From assembly GCF_002087235.1 (NCBI RefSeq), contig NZ_MUIO01000018.1:1-64000 (forward strand): 64,000 bases of DNA. The letters are read 5' to 3'. The position numbers and the translations under genes are program-made. This DNA is from Pseudomonas floridensis. Its GTDB lineage: Bacteria > Pseudomonadota > Gammaproteobacteria > Pseudomonadales > Pseudomonadaceae. Below are positions 45,298 to 53,460 of the stretch, one piece after another. Under the pieces are notes generated by a model, which saw only the letters and a list, made by a program, of their open reading frames with translations, had not been told where the DNA came from and ran no database searches. Numbering within the stretch: the stretch's first letter is position 1; every line of letters begins with the position of its first letter.

Positions 45298-45929
45298 TAC
45301 AGCGGCTCCGGTGCCAGGGCCAGCAGTGCGTCGCGACTGCGGGCAAGGAATTGCTCTTTGCTTTCTTCACTGTCCAGGCGCAAGGGCGCGCCAAAGCTGG
45401 TTGTGCATAACAACGGCAACGGCAGCATGCGGCCCTTGGGCATGACGCGGTTCAGATTGGATATCCACACCGGCACCAGATCCACCTGTGGATAACGCTG
45501 CGCGAGGTGGTACAGCCCGCTTTTGAACGGCAGCAGGCCTTCATCAGGGTTGCGCGTGCCCTCGGGAAACAGGATCAGCGAGTCGCCGTTTTCCAGCGCA
45601 TCGAGCATCGGCTGTAACGGATTGCTGACCGGCGTGTCTGCCGTCTTGCTGCGATTGCGTTCGACCAGCACGCCATTGAACACACGGTTGATGATGTAGC
45701 GCCGTAGCGGGCTGGACTGCCAGTAATCGGCACCGGCGACCGGCCGGGCGGATTTGCGCAGGGCTGGCGGTAGCGAGGCCCACAGCAATACGAAGTCGCC
45801 GTGGCTGCTGTGGTTGGCGTAATAGATCCGCTGCCTGAGTTCAGGCGTGCAACCCAGCCACAGGCTGCGCGCACCGGTAATACTGCGCGCACCGGCAGTA
45901 ATGAGCGTGGCGACCAGGGGTTCGAACAT
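45297..45929 (-). CDS. 1-acyl-sn-glycerol-3-phosphate acyltransferase (PlsC family)
   Basis: A 210-aa PlsC-type acyltransferase with the catalytic HX4D motif in YANHSSHGDFVLL and the substrate motif LFPEGTRNP. A hydrophobic N-terminus anchors it at the inner membrane. It would acylate lysophosphatidate, giving phosphatidate for the CdsA-like protein encoded one base further. The operon lies beside genes for headgroup attachment, so the set could build a phospholipid from precursor to final head. No plsC is present in the E. coli ynb operon. Confidence 0.85.
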   Translation of the reverse strand: MFEPLVATLITAGARSITGARSLWLGCTPELRQRIYYANHSSHGDFVLLWASLPPALRKSARPVAGADYWQSSPLRRYIINRVFNGVLVERNRSKTADTPVSNPLQPMLDALENGDSLILFPEGTRNPDEGLLPFKSGLYHLAQRYPQVDLVPVWISNLNRVMPKGRMLPLPLLCTTSFGAPLRLDSEESKEQFLARSRDALLALAPEPL

Positions 45930-45937
45930 GACGATTC

Positions 45938-46396
45938 CTATTGAGCAAAGGACAGCCAGGGAAAGATGAAAATGACGCCCAGCAGCCAGAGCAACTGCAG
46001 CACGATGTAGCGCACTTGCAGACGCAGTTGCCGAAGCGCGCCCTGCGTTCGCAGGGCCCAGGTACGACCGGCCTTCTGCGCCGGTTGCAGTCGCAGTTCG
46101 GCGAGCACCTGGTCGAGCTCCTGGGTGCGATCACTCAGCTGGCTTGGCCGGTCGGCCATGTGCTGAAACAGATCGGCGTCGAACGCGACCCGAAACGCCT
46201 GAGACTTGGCCAGTGCGCCGGTCAGCACCATGCAAGCGATGAGCATCAGCGTCAGGGCATTGGCCACATTTATCCACAGCTGGACGAGACCGAACAGCAG
46301 ACTCAGCAACAACAGACCTGTGGACAAATAATCCAGTGATTTGCCTCGACGAAGTAACGCGGCAACGACATGCAGCTGCATTTCCGATGACATCAA
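45938..46396 (-). CDS. hypothetical inner-membrane protein in phospholipid operon
   Basis: A 152-aa protein, unknown to me. Two N-terminal helices (LDYLSTGLLLLSLLFGLVQLW and ALTLMLIACMVLTGAL) and one C-terminal helix (IVLQLLWLLGVIFIFPWL) flank a charged cytosolic or periplasmic region of about 65 residues. The start may be at 46396 or one codon later. It sits between the phosphatase and PlsC genes, nine bases from the latter, so it belongs to the operon. It may be a partner or scaffold for the membrane enzymes. Confidence 0.7.
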   Translation of the reverse strand: MMSSEMQLHVVAALLRRGKSLDYLSTGLLLLSLLFGLVQLWINVANALTLMLIACMVLTGALAKSQAFRVAFDADLFQHMADRPSQLSDRTQELDQVLAELRLQPAQKAGRTWALRTQGALRQLRLQVRYIVLQLLWLLGVIFIFPWLSFAQ

Positions 46397-46432
46397 TGAG
46401 CACTCCTGTGAGTAAGTCGGTTCAACACACGA

Positions 46433-47824
46433 TCAGCTCGTGGCAGCAACGTGCAGGGTTCGTTCCCTGATGGTGTCCGCATTGAACTCAGTCAAGTTAT
46501 CCACATGCGCGGCGCCCAGCACTACACTTGGTCGGGCCGTGCGAATCAGCGTCAGTGCGTTTTCCACAGACCGGGCACGTTCGCTCTGTAACAGCCACGC
46601 GGCCACCGCCATGGCGCTGCGTGAGTATCCCAACGCGCAACACACCAGCAACGGACCGTGCGCGTGCAAGCGTTCGATGACGTCTGCAGCCTGCCTGCAT
46701 TGCTCGACCGTCAGCGGCACCAGATCCAGCGCCGCCACCTGTTGATAACTTCGTGAACTGGCACGTAGTGGCAACTCGGCGCAGATATCCACAACCGCCA
46801 TGAACGGCTGTAACTGGTTCGCGCTGGGCAGGCGGCCGAGCCAGACTGTGTCCACAACCCGATCGGGTTCGGGTCGCCGTTTTGTCCACAGCCGTGAGTT
46901 GATCCATGCACCGAGCAGGTAAGGGGCGAGCAGCCACGAGGCGGCCGGGCTCAAACGCCCATTGGCACGCTTCTGAAAACCGGCCGCGTCGAACAACAGA
47001 TAGTTGAGTGCCACCAATAGCAGCGACACCATCGGCCACGCCAGCCATAGCCAGCCTGAGCGCAGGCCGAACACCGGTATCGCCAGCAGCAGCGCGCCAA
47101 TGCCGTAATACGCCGCGAGTCTGAGCCGCTGCGGCTGGCGCGTCAGGCGAGCGGACAGCAGCGGACTGCGGCCTTCGTCCGGCCAGAGCCAGACGCATAG
47201 CCAGCCGGCCAACGCACCTGTGGGTAAGTCGATGAAGTGATGCTGGTAGGTGGTGAGTACTGAAACGCCGATCAGCGCGAACCAACTGTGCAGCAACCAG
47301 CGCCATGCGACGTGAAAGTGCCGTGCGTAGCGGTCGTAGCAGACCCACAGCACCACGAGCAACGCGATGTGCAGCGAGGGTGCCTGATTGAAGGGTTTGT
47401 CAAAGCCTGCCAGCACCGCGAACAACCAGCCGAACACGCCGTCCAGTTCCGGACGCTCGAAAGTGAAGCGCAGCGGCCAGAGTAGAAAGCAACTGACGGC
47501 AATCAACTGCGCGCTGAACAGGCGTAATGCATGGGTATCGAGTTCGCGACGGGTCAGGCAGGCCAACAATGAAAAACCGTACAGCAGGTCAATGGACCAG
47601 TAGGGCACGATGGTCCACGCCCAGAACGGCATTTGGGTTTCCCAGCCGAATGCCATGCTGCCGACGTCACTGCGCTGGGCGGTGTACCAGGTAGCAAAGC
47701 CGTAGCTGGCGAAAAAGAACGGTGCCAGCACCAGCAGCCAGACTACCGCTCTTTTCCACAGGCCCGCTTCGCGAACCCCGTTCACTGAATGCGCTGCGCG
47801 AGGGATACCGTGAAAATCCCCCAT
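46433..47824 (-). CDS. PAP2 / dual-specificity phosphatase fusion (YnbD-like)
   Basis: A 463-aa fusion. The N-terminal 300 residues form a multi-helix PAP2-type domain with QAPSLHIALL and the HHFIDLPTGALAG segment in place of the classical PSGH and HxxxD motifs. The C-terminal 130 residues are a cysteine-based phosphatase with CCALGYSRSA near residue 395 (the Cys-x5-Arg loop, with Cys replacing the usual preceding His). E. coli YnbD has the same arrangement. A plausible role is removal of phosphate from a newly made phosphatidyl-headgroup phosphate, as PGP phosphatase does. It overlaps the upstream gene by 43 bases, so its start is not certain. Confidence 0.8.
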   Translation of the reverse strand: MGDFHGIPRAAHSVNGVREAGLWKRAVVWLLVLAPFFFASYGFATWYTAQRSDVGSMAFGWETQMPFWAWTIVPYWSIDLLYGFSLLACLTRRELDTHALRLFSAQLIAVSCFLLWPLRFTFERPELDGVFGWLFAVLAGFDKPFNQAPSLHIALLVVLWVCYDRYARHFHVAWRWLLHSWFALIGVSVLTTYQHHFIDLPTGALAGWLCVWLWPDEGRSPLLSARLTRQPQRLRLAAYYGIGALLLAIPVFGLRSGWLWLAWPMVSLLLVALNYLLFDAAGFQKRANGRLSPAASWLLAPYLLGAWINSRLWTKRRPEPDRVVDTVWLGRLPSANQLQPFMAVVDICAELPLRASSRSYQQVAALDLVPLTVEQCRQAADVIERLHAHGPLLVCCALGYSRSAMAVAAWLLQSERARSVENALTLIRTARPSVVLGAAHVDNLTEFNADTIRERTLHVAATS

Positions 47825-49539
47825 TCATCCACGCGCTGGGTGATCTTGCGAAAGCCGGCGGCCTCGACCAGTTGATCCATCTCCGACTGGCTGCGACGGC
47901 GCATCACCCAGGCCTGGCCCTGACGATGGCTGGTCAGAGCGCGGGCGATCAGTTCCAGTTGCGGGTGCCACGGCTGACCGGTGTAGACCAGATAGCCGCC
48001 TGGCTCGACGGCGGCGGCCAGCCCGGCCAGCGAATCGCCCACCATTTGATTGCTGGAAAACAGCTCATACAGACCCGACACCACCGCCAGCGTCGGCCTG
48101 GGGTCCAGCGCTGCCAGATCGTCGCGGTCGAAGGCGTCGCCCTTGACGAAGCGTGCCACGTCTTCGAGGTCCTTCTGCTCAATCAGCAGGCTGCCGTCGC
48201 GGACATTAATGTCGCTGTAATCGCGCAACAGGATCGACTCCGGCAGCGGATCGACGCCCTGCAGCGATTCAAGAATGTACCGGCCATGCCCGGCGGCGAT
48301 ATCGACAATGCGCACCGGTTTGCCCTGATTGCGCAAGTGCGCCATTGCCAGGCGCAACAGTTCTTCGGCGTGCAGCTTGCGCTGACGAATGCCGCGCCAG
48401 CCGATGGATTGCAGGTAGTTCTTGTCGATCATCCGGCCCAGCGCGCCCGTCCCCGTAGGCTTGTTGCGATACACGTAATCCAGCGTGCTGCCGGAGTCGA
48501 AGCCGGTGTCGAAGCCCAGCTTGACCCCTGTGGATAACTTGCTGCCCAGACGCATGCTGGCGCGGGTCATACGCCAGTACAGATCACGCAGCGAATTGTG
48601 CGGCAGCGGCGCGGCCAGTTCTTCGGACTCGGCACACGTCACGCCCAGCCTGTCAGCGTCCAGCAGGGAAGGGCGCAGCATCGGGCTTTCGAAATTCTGC
48701 AGCACGAAGCGCCGCGCACGGCTGATCGCCAGATGCCGATCCCGCTCGCCGAGGGTGTCGTGGAAGAAGCCCGGCAGAATGTGTTTTTCCTTGCGCACGC
48801 TGCCGAGCCTGTCGAAAAAGCGCTCCTGCGGGCCGCGATGCACCACAAAGTCTGCGCCCGAGATCAGCAGTTGGGTCGGGATCTGAATGGCCTGCGCATC
48901 GGCGACCACCCGGTCGGCGGCTTCGTACAGGCCCAGCAGAACATTCACCGAGATCGCCTTGGTGATCAGCGGGTCGCTGTCGTAAGACGCAATACGCTGT
49001 GGATCGTGGCTGAGGAACCGTGCCTTGACGTAGCTGTTGACGAAAAAGTTGCCTTTGAACCGGCGCAGCAGTGCCAGCCCCGAACGGGCGAAAGGCACGT
49101 AGAGCTTGACCTTGAAGGCCGGCGAGGCGAGCACCAGAGCGCGGATCTTCGGCGCGTAATCGTGCGCCCATGTCGCGGCGATGACAGCCCCGACGCTCTG
49201 CGCAATCACGGCCATGTTCTCTTCGGCGATATCGAACGTTGCACTCAGGTGATCGACGAAAGTCTGCACATCACGCACGCTGGTCGCAAAGTCGGGGCTG
49301 TCGCCGCGAGCACCGGGCGACTGGCCGTGGCCGCGCGCATCCCAAGCGAAAAAATCGAAACCCGGCAGGTCCAGTTCATCGACCAGATGCGCGATGCGTC
49401 CCGAGTGTTCGTGACCACGGTGAAACAGCAAGACGGCCTGTCGCGGCGCATCGACGGGCGACGTTAGCGCCGGCCAGTGGCGGTAGAACAGCTCTACCCC
49501 GTCATGAGTCGTGAAGCGCCGATCGTTCATCTCACGCAT
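47782..49539 (-). CDS. alpha/beta hydrolase fused to SAM methyltransferase (YnbC-like)
   Basis: A 585-aa fusion, the same length I recall for E. coli YnbC. The N-terminal 300 residues are a lysophospholipase-like alpha/beta hydrolase: oxyanion region LFHRGHEHSGRIAHL and nucleophile elbow in VIAQSVGAVIAA. The C-terminal half is a class I methyltransferase with SAM motif RIVDIAAGHGRYILESLQ near residue 415 and the FSSNQMVGDSLAGLAAAVEPGGYLVYTGQPW strand region. AAGGAC precedes the first ATG. It is the second gene of the phospholipid operon and could trim or methylate a lipid headgroup. Confidence 0.85.
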   Translation of the reverse strand: MREMNDRRFTTHDGVELFYRHWPALTSPVDAPRQAVLLFHRGHEHSGRIAHLVDELDLPGFDFFAWDARGHGQSPGARGDSPDFATSVRDVQTFVDHLSATFDIAEENMAVIAQSVGAVIAATWAHDYAPKIRALVLASPAFKVKLYVPFARSGLALLRRFKGNFFVNSYVKARFLSHDPQRIASYDSDPLITKAISVNVLLGLYEAADRVVADAQAIQIPTQLLISGADFVVHRGPQERFFDRLGSVRKEKHILPGFFHDTLGERDRHLAISRARRFVLQNFESPMLRPSLLDADRLGVTCAESEELAAPLPHNSLRDLYWRMTRASMRLGSKLSTGVKLGFDTGFDSGSTLDYVYRNKPTGTGALGRMIDKNYLQSIGWRGIRQRKLHAEELLRLAMAHLRNQGKPVRIVDIAAGHGRYILESLQGVDPLPESILLRDYSDINVRDGSLLIEQKDLEDVARFVKGDAFDRDDLAALDPRPTLAVVSGLYELFSSNQMVGDSLAGLAAAVEPGGYLVYTGQPWHPQLELIARALTSHRQGQAWVMRRRSQSEMDQLVEAAGFRKITQRVDEWGIFTVSLAQRIQ

Positions 49540-49572
49540 TGCAACGTCCTTGAGCCGGTGGCTTCTGGCTGC

Positions 49573-50190
49573 TTATTCTTGAGGGGAAGTGGGTTCGTCC
49601 AGACCGCGTCGAACACGGTTGTAGAGCGTATAGATCAGCAGGACACAGACAATCGCCAGCACGCCATTTATCCACAGGGGCGCGAGCCAGCCGACTGCTA
49701 CGCCCGCGCCAAGCATGCCGAACACAAGGGCGCGGTCGCTCTTGCCCATCGGGCCGTCGTAGCGCCGGGATGCGCCGACCATCGGCCCGAGAACGCCCGC
49801 GTATTCGGTAAAGATTGCCAGCAGGGTGACCAGCAGCACCAGTGTCGGGCTGACATCGGGAAGCAGCGCAAACGGCAGAAACAGCGCGCTGTCGGCAATG
49901 ACGTCGGTCAGCTCATTGAGGTAGGCGCCGAGCCGGGATTTCTGGCCGAATTCGCGGGCGAGCATGCCGTCTATGGCGTTGAGTGCCATGCGCAGGATCA
50001 TCCACAGCGGGATCAGCGCGAACACGGCGTAGTGGGGAATGGATAACGCCACGATGGCGCCGATCAGCAACGACACGAAGCAGGCTGCCAGCGTGACTTG
50101 ATTGGCGGTCACGCCACGGTCGTACAGGCGCTGTGCAGCCGGCCGCAGCAGGTTTTGAAAGCGGGGTTTGAGCTGATAGATAGAAATCAA
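49573..50190 (-). CDS. CDP-alcohol phosphatidyltransferase family protein (YnbA-like)
   Basis: A 205-aa membrane enzyme. Five or six helices surround the CDP-alcohol motif, here NAIDGMLAR, then G, then N and D at the usual spacing. The canonical motif is D-x2-D-G-x2-A-R-x8-G-x3-D-x3-D; the first and third Asp are Asn here. As I recall, E. coli YnbA shows the same Asn substitutions (ALNALDGMLARE). It opens the operon and attaches a headgroup to CDP-diacylglycerol. The acceptor alcohol is unknown. The 292-base gap upstream also holds the promoter of the divergent zinc operon. Confidence 0.82.
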   Translation of the reverse strand: MISIYQLKPRFQNLLRPAAQRLYDRGVTANQVTLAACFVSLLIGAIVALSIPHYAVFALIPLWMILRMALNAIDGMLAREFGQKSRLGAYLNELTDVIADSALFLPFALLPDVSPTLVLLVTLLAIFTEYAGVLGPMVGASRRYDGPMGKSDRALVFGMLGAGVAVGWLAPLWINGVLAIVCVLLIYTLYNRVRRGLDEPTSPQE

Positions 50191-50387
50191 CGAAGAGCAT
50201 CCGTGTCTGTGGATAACTACGCACGCTGTGCACGTTTTTCAGCTGCGCCAGCCAGGCCGCTAGTGAAACATAATGTGACCTGTATCACGCAGTGCTGTTT
50301 GTGCGATATGTCTCACGATTGAGAAAATTCGTTACCCGAATGACCGACCTGAACGGTCGTTGAACCTGACAAAAGTTTTATAACGCC

Positions 50388-50410
50388 TGTTACATCATAA
50401 CGTTATGATG
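50388..50410. promoter_or_regulatory. Zur-type box overlapping an 18-bp perfect palindrome
   Basis: TGTTACATCATAACG (50388-50402) matches the Zur pattern TGTTATA-n-TATAACA at 11 of 14 arm positions. It overlaps CATCATAACGTTATGATG (50393-50410), an exact 18-bp palindrome that could be a second protomer site. It lies about 80 bases upstream of the start of the SPFH/HmtA operon. Confidence 0.6.
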
Positions 50411-50482
50411 CGACGGCATTCAGACCGCCAGTGCAGGCCTGCGACAGGCCGATGGCGACAAAGAGGCGGGTTCGGGGTGGTG

Positions 50483-52426
50483 ATGCGGGTTGATCTGGAT
50501 GTAGAGCACGCAGACCTTGAGGGTCTGCCGCGTTTTCAAATGGCTGCACGCCAGGCTCGACGCCTCGCACGGTTCATGTACACCACCGCAGGGTTGGGTG
50601 TTGCCGGGCTGCTGCTGGCATTTTTCATCGATCTTTTTTCTCCCGGCTCGCTGTGGATGGCCGTACTGGTCAACAGCGGTGCCGCGCTGCTGCTATTGGC
50701 TGCGGGTCTGCAATCGGCCCGCAGTGTGGCGCTCTGGCGCATCCGGGCGCTGGACTCGGCGATCACCACAGAGTCCGTCGTTTCAGCCACCGATGCAGAT
50801 GACACCGGCTGGTATGAACGTCTGCTCACCCGCCTGAGTGAATCCGGCGAATCGCTGCTGCAGCAGATCGGTCTCTCGACCCTGTGGCTTGCCGGTTGGG
50901 CGTTGCTGGTTCTGCTCAGTATTCAGGCGATCTGGAACCTGACCTTGCTCGGCAATGACATCTCGGCGCTGGCCAACCTGGCAGGCAGCGCGATGCTGCT
51001 CCTGGCGTTCGGTTTACTGGTTTTCGAGCGCCAGTTGAACAGCGAGACGCAGTGGCCGGAAGCCGAACCGCTTTCCCGACTGGCGCGCGTAGCGATCGTT
51101 GTGCTGCTGGTCGCCGCGCTGTGCCTGTTTTTCTCCAGTACCGAGCGCGTCTGGCCGGCACGGCTGGCCGTGCTGATCGGGTTGCTGCCAATGGCGATCG
51201 CGATCGAGTTTCTGCTGCGTGCCGCACTGTCGTTGTTCAGCCCGCGCAACGAGCGTCTCGAACCGCGCCTGTTGGCCGGCAGTTTCATTGCCGACCTGTT
51301 GCGCTGGCCGCCGCGTCCGCTGCTGGCCTTGCAACACGAACTGCACAACCGCTTCGGCATCGACCTGCGTCAGATCTGGGCGTTTACTTACATGCGCCGT
51401 GCCTTCCTGCCGGTGCTGGCGGTTGTCGCGGCGCTGGGTTGGGTGCTGACCGGCGTGCACGAGATTCCGCTGCAGGGGCGGGGCATCTATGAGCGGTTCG
51501 GCAAGCCGGTCGATGTGTTCGATCCCGGATTGCACGCAGGCTTGCCGTGGCCGTTCGGTCGCGTGCTCGCGGTGGAAAACGGCGTGGTTCACGAACTGGC
51601 GACCAGCGTGTCGCAGGCCAGTGACGCCGAGCAGGTTGCCGATCCTGCCGAAGGTCCGCCACCGGACAGCGCCAACCGCTTGTGGGATGCCAGCCACATC
51701 AATGAGAAATCTCAGGTCATTGCCAGCAGCGCAGGCGTCAAACAAAGCTTTCAGATCGTCAACATGGACGTGCGCTTCGTTTACCGCATCGGTCTGACGG
51801 ATGCTGCGGCGCTGGCCGCGACCTACAACAGCGCCGATGTGCCAGCGCTGATCCGCAGCACCGCGAGCCGCGTGCTGGTGCACGATTTTGCCTCGCGCAC
51901 CCTCGATGAGTTGCTCGGCGAGCAACGCAGCGGTCTGGCCGATGACATTGGCAAGGCCGTGCAGGACGACCTGCAGCGACTGGACAGTGGAGTGGAAATC
52001 CTGGCCACTGTGGTCGAAGCGATCCATCCGCCAGCCGGTGCCGCCAACGCTTACCACGCTGTACAGGCGGCGCAGATTGGCGCGCAAGCGCTGATTTCCC
52101 GCGAGCGCGGCGCGGCCAGCGACAAGGCCAATCAGGCGCAGCTCAACGCCAGTGTCGCCCACGATCAAGCCAGTGCCACCGCCCGGGAAGTGCTGGCCAC
52201 CGCCCAAGGCGCAGACCTGCGTTTCAGCGCCGAGCAGCAGGCGTACAGCCGCGCAGGGCAAGCCTTTCTGCTGGAGCATTACCTGTCGCGCCTCACCGAA
52301 GGTCTGGGCAACGCGAAGCTGCTGATACTCGATCATCGTCTGGGCGGCGCCAACGCGCCGACCATTGACCTGCGTTCTTTCACGCCACCGGCAGACCCAA
52401 CGGCGCCGCGTAAAGCCGTTCAGTAA
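50483..52426 (+). CDS. large SPFH (HflK-like) membrane protein of zinc operon
   Basis: A 647-aa protein. The first 300 residues contain six or so membrane helices (TTAGLGVAGLLLAFFIDLF, SLWMAVLVNSGAALLLLAAGL, LSTLWLAGWALLVLLSIQAIW, and others). After a last helix near 320-340 (AFLPVLAVVAALGWVLTGVHEI) comes a band-7/SPFH domain (GIYERFGKPVDVFDPGLHAGLPWPFG) and a long alanine-rich coiled coil. HflK-like annotation reflects only the SPFH part. I place the start at the ATG at 50483; a longer frame from 50405 would begin inside the palindrome. It is the first gene of the operon that ends with HmtA, as in P. aeruginosa PA2439-PA2435. It may scaffold the importer. Confidence 0.8.
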   Translation: MRVDLDVEHADLEGLPRFQMAARQARRLARFMYTTAGLGVAGLLLAFFIDLFSPGSLWMAVLVNSGAALLLLAAGLQSARSVALWRIRALDSAITTESVVSATDADDTGWYERLLTRLSESGESLLQQIGLSTLWLAGWALLVLLSIQAIWNLTLLGNDISALANLAGSAMLLLAFGLLVFERQLNSETQWPEAEPLSRLARVAIVVLLVAALCLFFSSTERVWPARLAVLIGLLPMAIAIEFLLRAALSLFSPRNERLEPRLLAGSFIADLLRWPPRPLLALQHELHNRFGIDLRQIWAFTYMRRAFLPVLAVVAALGWVLTGVHEIPLQGRGIYERFGKPVDVFDPGLHAGLPWPFGRVLAVENGVVHELATSVSQASDAEQVADPAEGPPPDSANRLWDASHINEKSQVIASSAGVKQSFQIVNMDVRFVYRIGLTDAAALAATYNSADVPALIRSTASRVLVHDFASRTLDELLGEQRSGLADDIGKAVQDDLQRLDSGVEILATVVEAIHPPAGAANAYHAVQAAQIGAQALISRERGAASDKANQAQLNASVAHDQASATAREVLATAQGADLRFSAEQQAYSRAGQAFLLEHYLSRLTEGLGNAKLLILDHRLGGANAPTIDLRSFTPPADPTAPRKAVQ

Positions 52427-52437
52427 GGAGTCGTCCC

Positions 52438-53460
52438 TTGAGTCTGTTCCATCATCATCACGATCACGGCGACCATGACCACAGCGGTCGTGGCCATCAC
52501 CACCACCATCATCACGAGGCAACAGGGTCGGCCGCGTTTCCCTGGCGGCGGGCCGCTCTGGCTGCGGTGCTGATTGCATTCGCCGTGGCGGCGGCGAGTC
52601 TGGTGCAGGTGCGCTCGGGCGAGGCGACGGTCGTCACCCGTTTCGGCAATCCGTCACGGGTTTTGCTGGAGCCGGGCTTGAACTGGCGCTGGCCTGCGCC
52701 GTTCGAGGCGACCATCCCGGTGGACCTGCGCCTGCGTACTACCTCCAGCGGTTTGCAGGATGTCGGCACGCGTGACGGCTTGCGGATCATCGTTCAGGCC
52801 TACGTGGCCTGGCAGGTTCAAGGTGACGCAGACAACGTGCAGCGCTTCATGCGGGCGGTGCAGAACCAGCCGGATGAAGCGGCGCGGCAGATCCGCACCT
52901 TCGTCGGTTCGGCGCTTGAAACCACGGCCAGCAGTTTCGACCTGTCCAGCCTGATCAACACCGATGCGAACAAGGTGAATATCACGGCGTTCGAGAATCA
53001 GCTGCGTCAGCAGATCGATCAGCAGTTGCTCGCCACTTACGGCGTACGCGTTCTGCAGGTTGGGGTCGAGCGTCTGACATTGCCATCGGTAACCCTCAAC
53101 GCCACCGTTGACCGGATGCGTGCCGAGCGTGAAACCATCGCCACCGAACGCACCGCTGTGGGCAAGCGCGAAGCGGCGCAGATCCGCTCGGCGGCAGAGC
53201 GCGATGCGCGCATTGTCGAAGCCGATGCCACGGTCAAGGCGGCCGACATCGAGGCGCAATCCCGGGTTGAGGCCGCGCAGATCTACGGCCGCGCTTACGC
53301 CGGTTCGCCACAGCTTTATAACCTGCTGCGTTCGCTGGACACGCTGGGGACGGTGGTCACGCCCAGTACCCGCCTGATCCTGCGCACCGACGCCGCCCCG
53401 TTTCGCGTGCTGGTCGATGGCCCGCCAACGCTGGACGCCAGGCACGGATCGCAGCCATGA
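52438..53460 (+). CDS. SPFH (HflC-like) protein with histidine-rich N-terminus
   Basis: A 340-aa protein starting with TTG at 52438, preceded by AAGGAG at good spacing. Fourteen of the first 27 residues are His (runs HHHH and a run of seven, with HDH and HGDHDH), followed by a membrane helix (AALAAVLIAFAVAAASLV), an SPFH domain (ATVVTRFGNPSRVLLEPGLNWRWP) and a coiled coil. In topology the His-rich segment probably faces the cytosol, where it could bind zinc delivered by the P-type ATPase. It is 12 bases from the preceding gene and overlaps the next by 4. Confidence 0.85.
   Translation: MSLFHHHHDHGDHDHSGRGHHHHHHHEATGSAAFPWRRAALAAVLIAFAVAAASLVQVRSGEATVVTRFGNPSRVLLEPGLNWRWPAPFEATIPVDLRLRTTSSGLQDVGTRDGLRIIVQAYVAWQVQGDADNVQRFMRAVQNQPDEAARQIRTFVGSALETTASSFDLSSLINTDANKVNITAFENQLRQQIDQQLLATYGVRVLQVGVERLTLPSVTLNATVDRMRAERETIATERTAVGKREAAQIRSAAERDARIVEADATVKAADIEAQSRVEAAQIYGRAYAGSPQLYNLLRSLDTLGTVVTPSTRLILRTDAAPFRVLVDGPPTLDARHGSQP

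Noticed and set aside
51014..52579. 521-aa minus-strand open frame opposite the SPFH genes
   Set aside because: It spans the junction of two real plus-strand genes and shows no domain.
50483..53460. True HflK/HflC protease modulators
   Set aside because: No hfq, hflX or ftsH context; extra membrane helices, a His-rich tract and a P-type ATPase in the same operon point to a different function.
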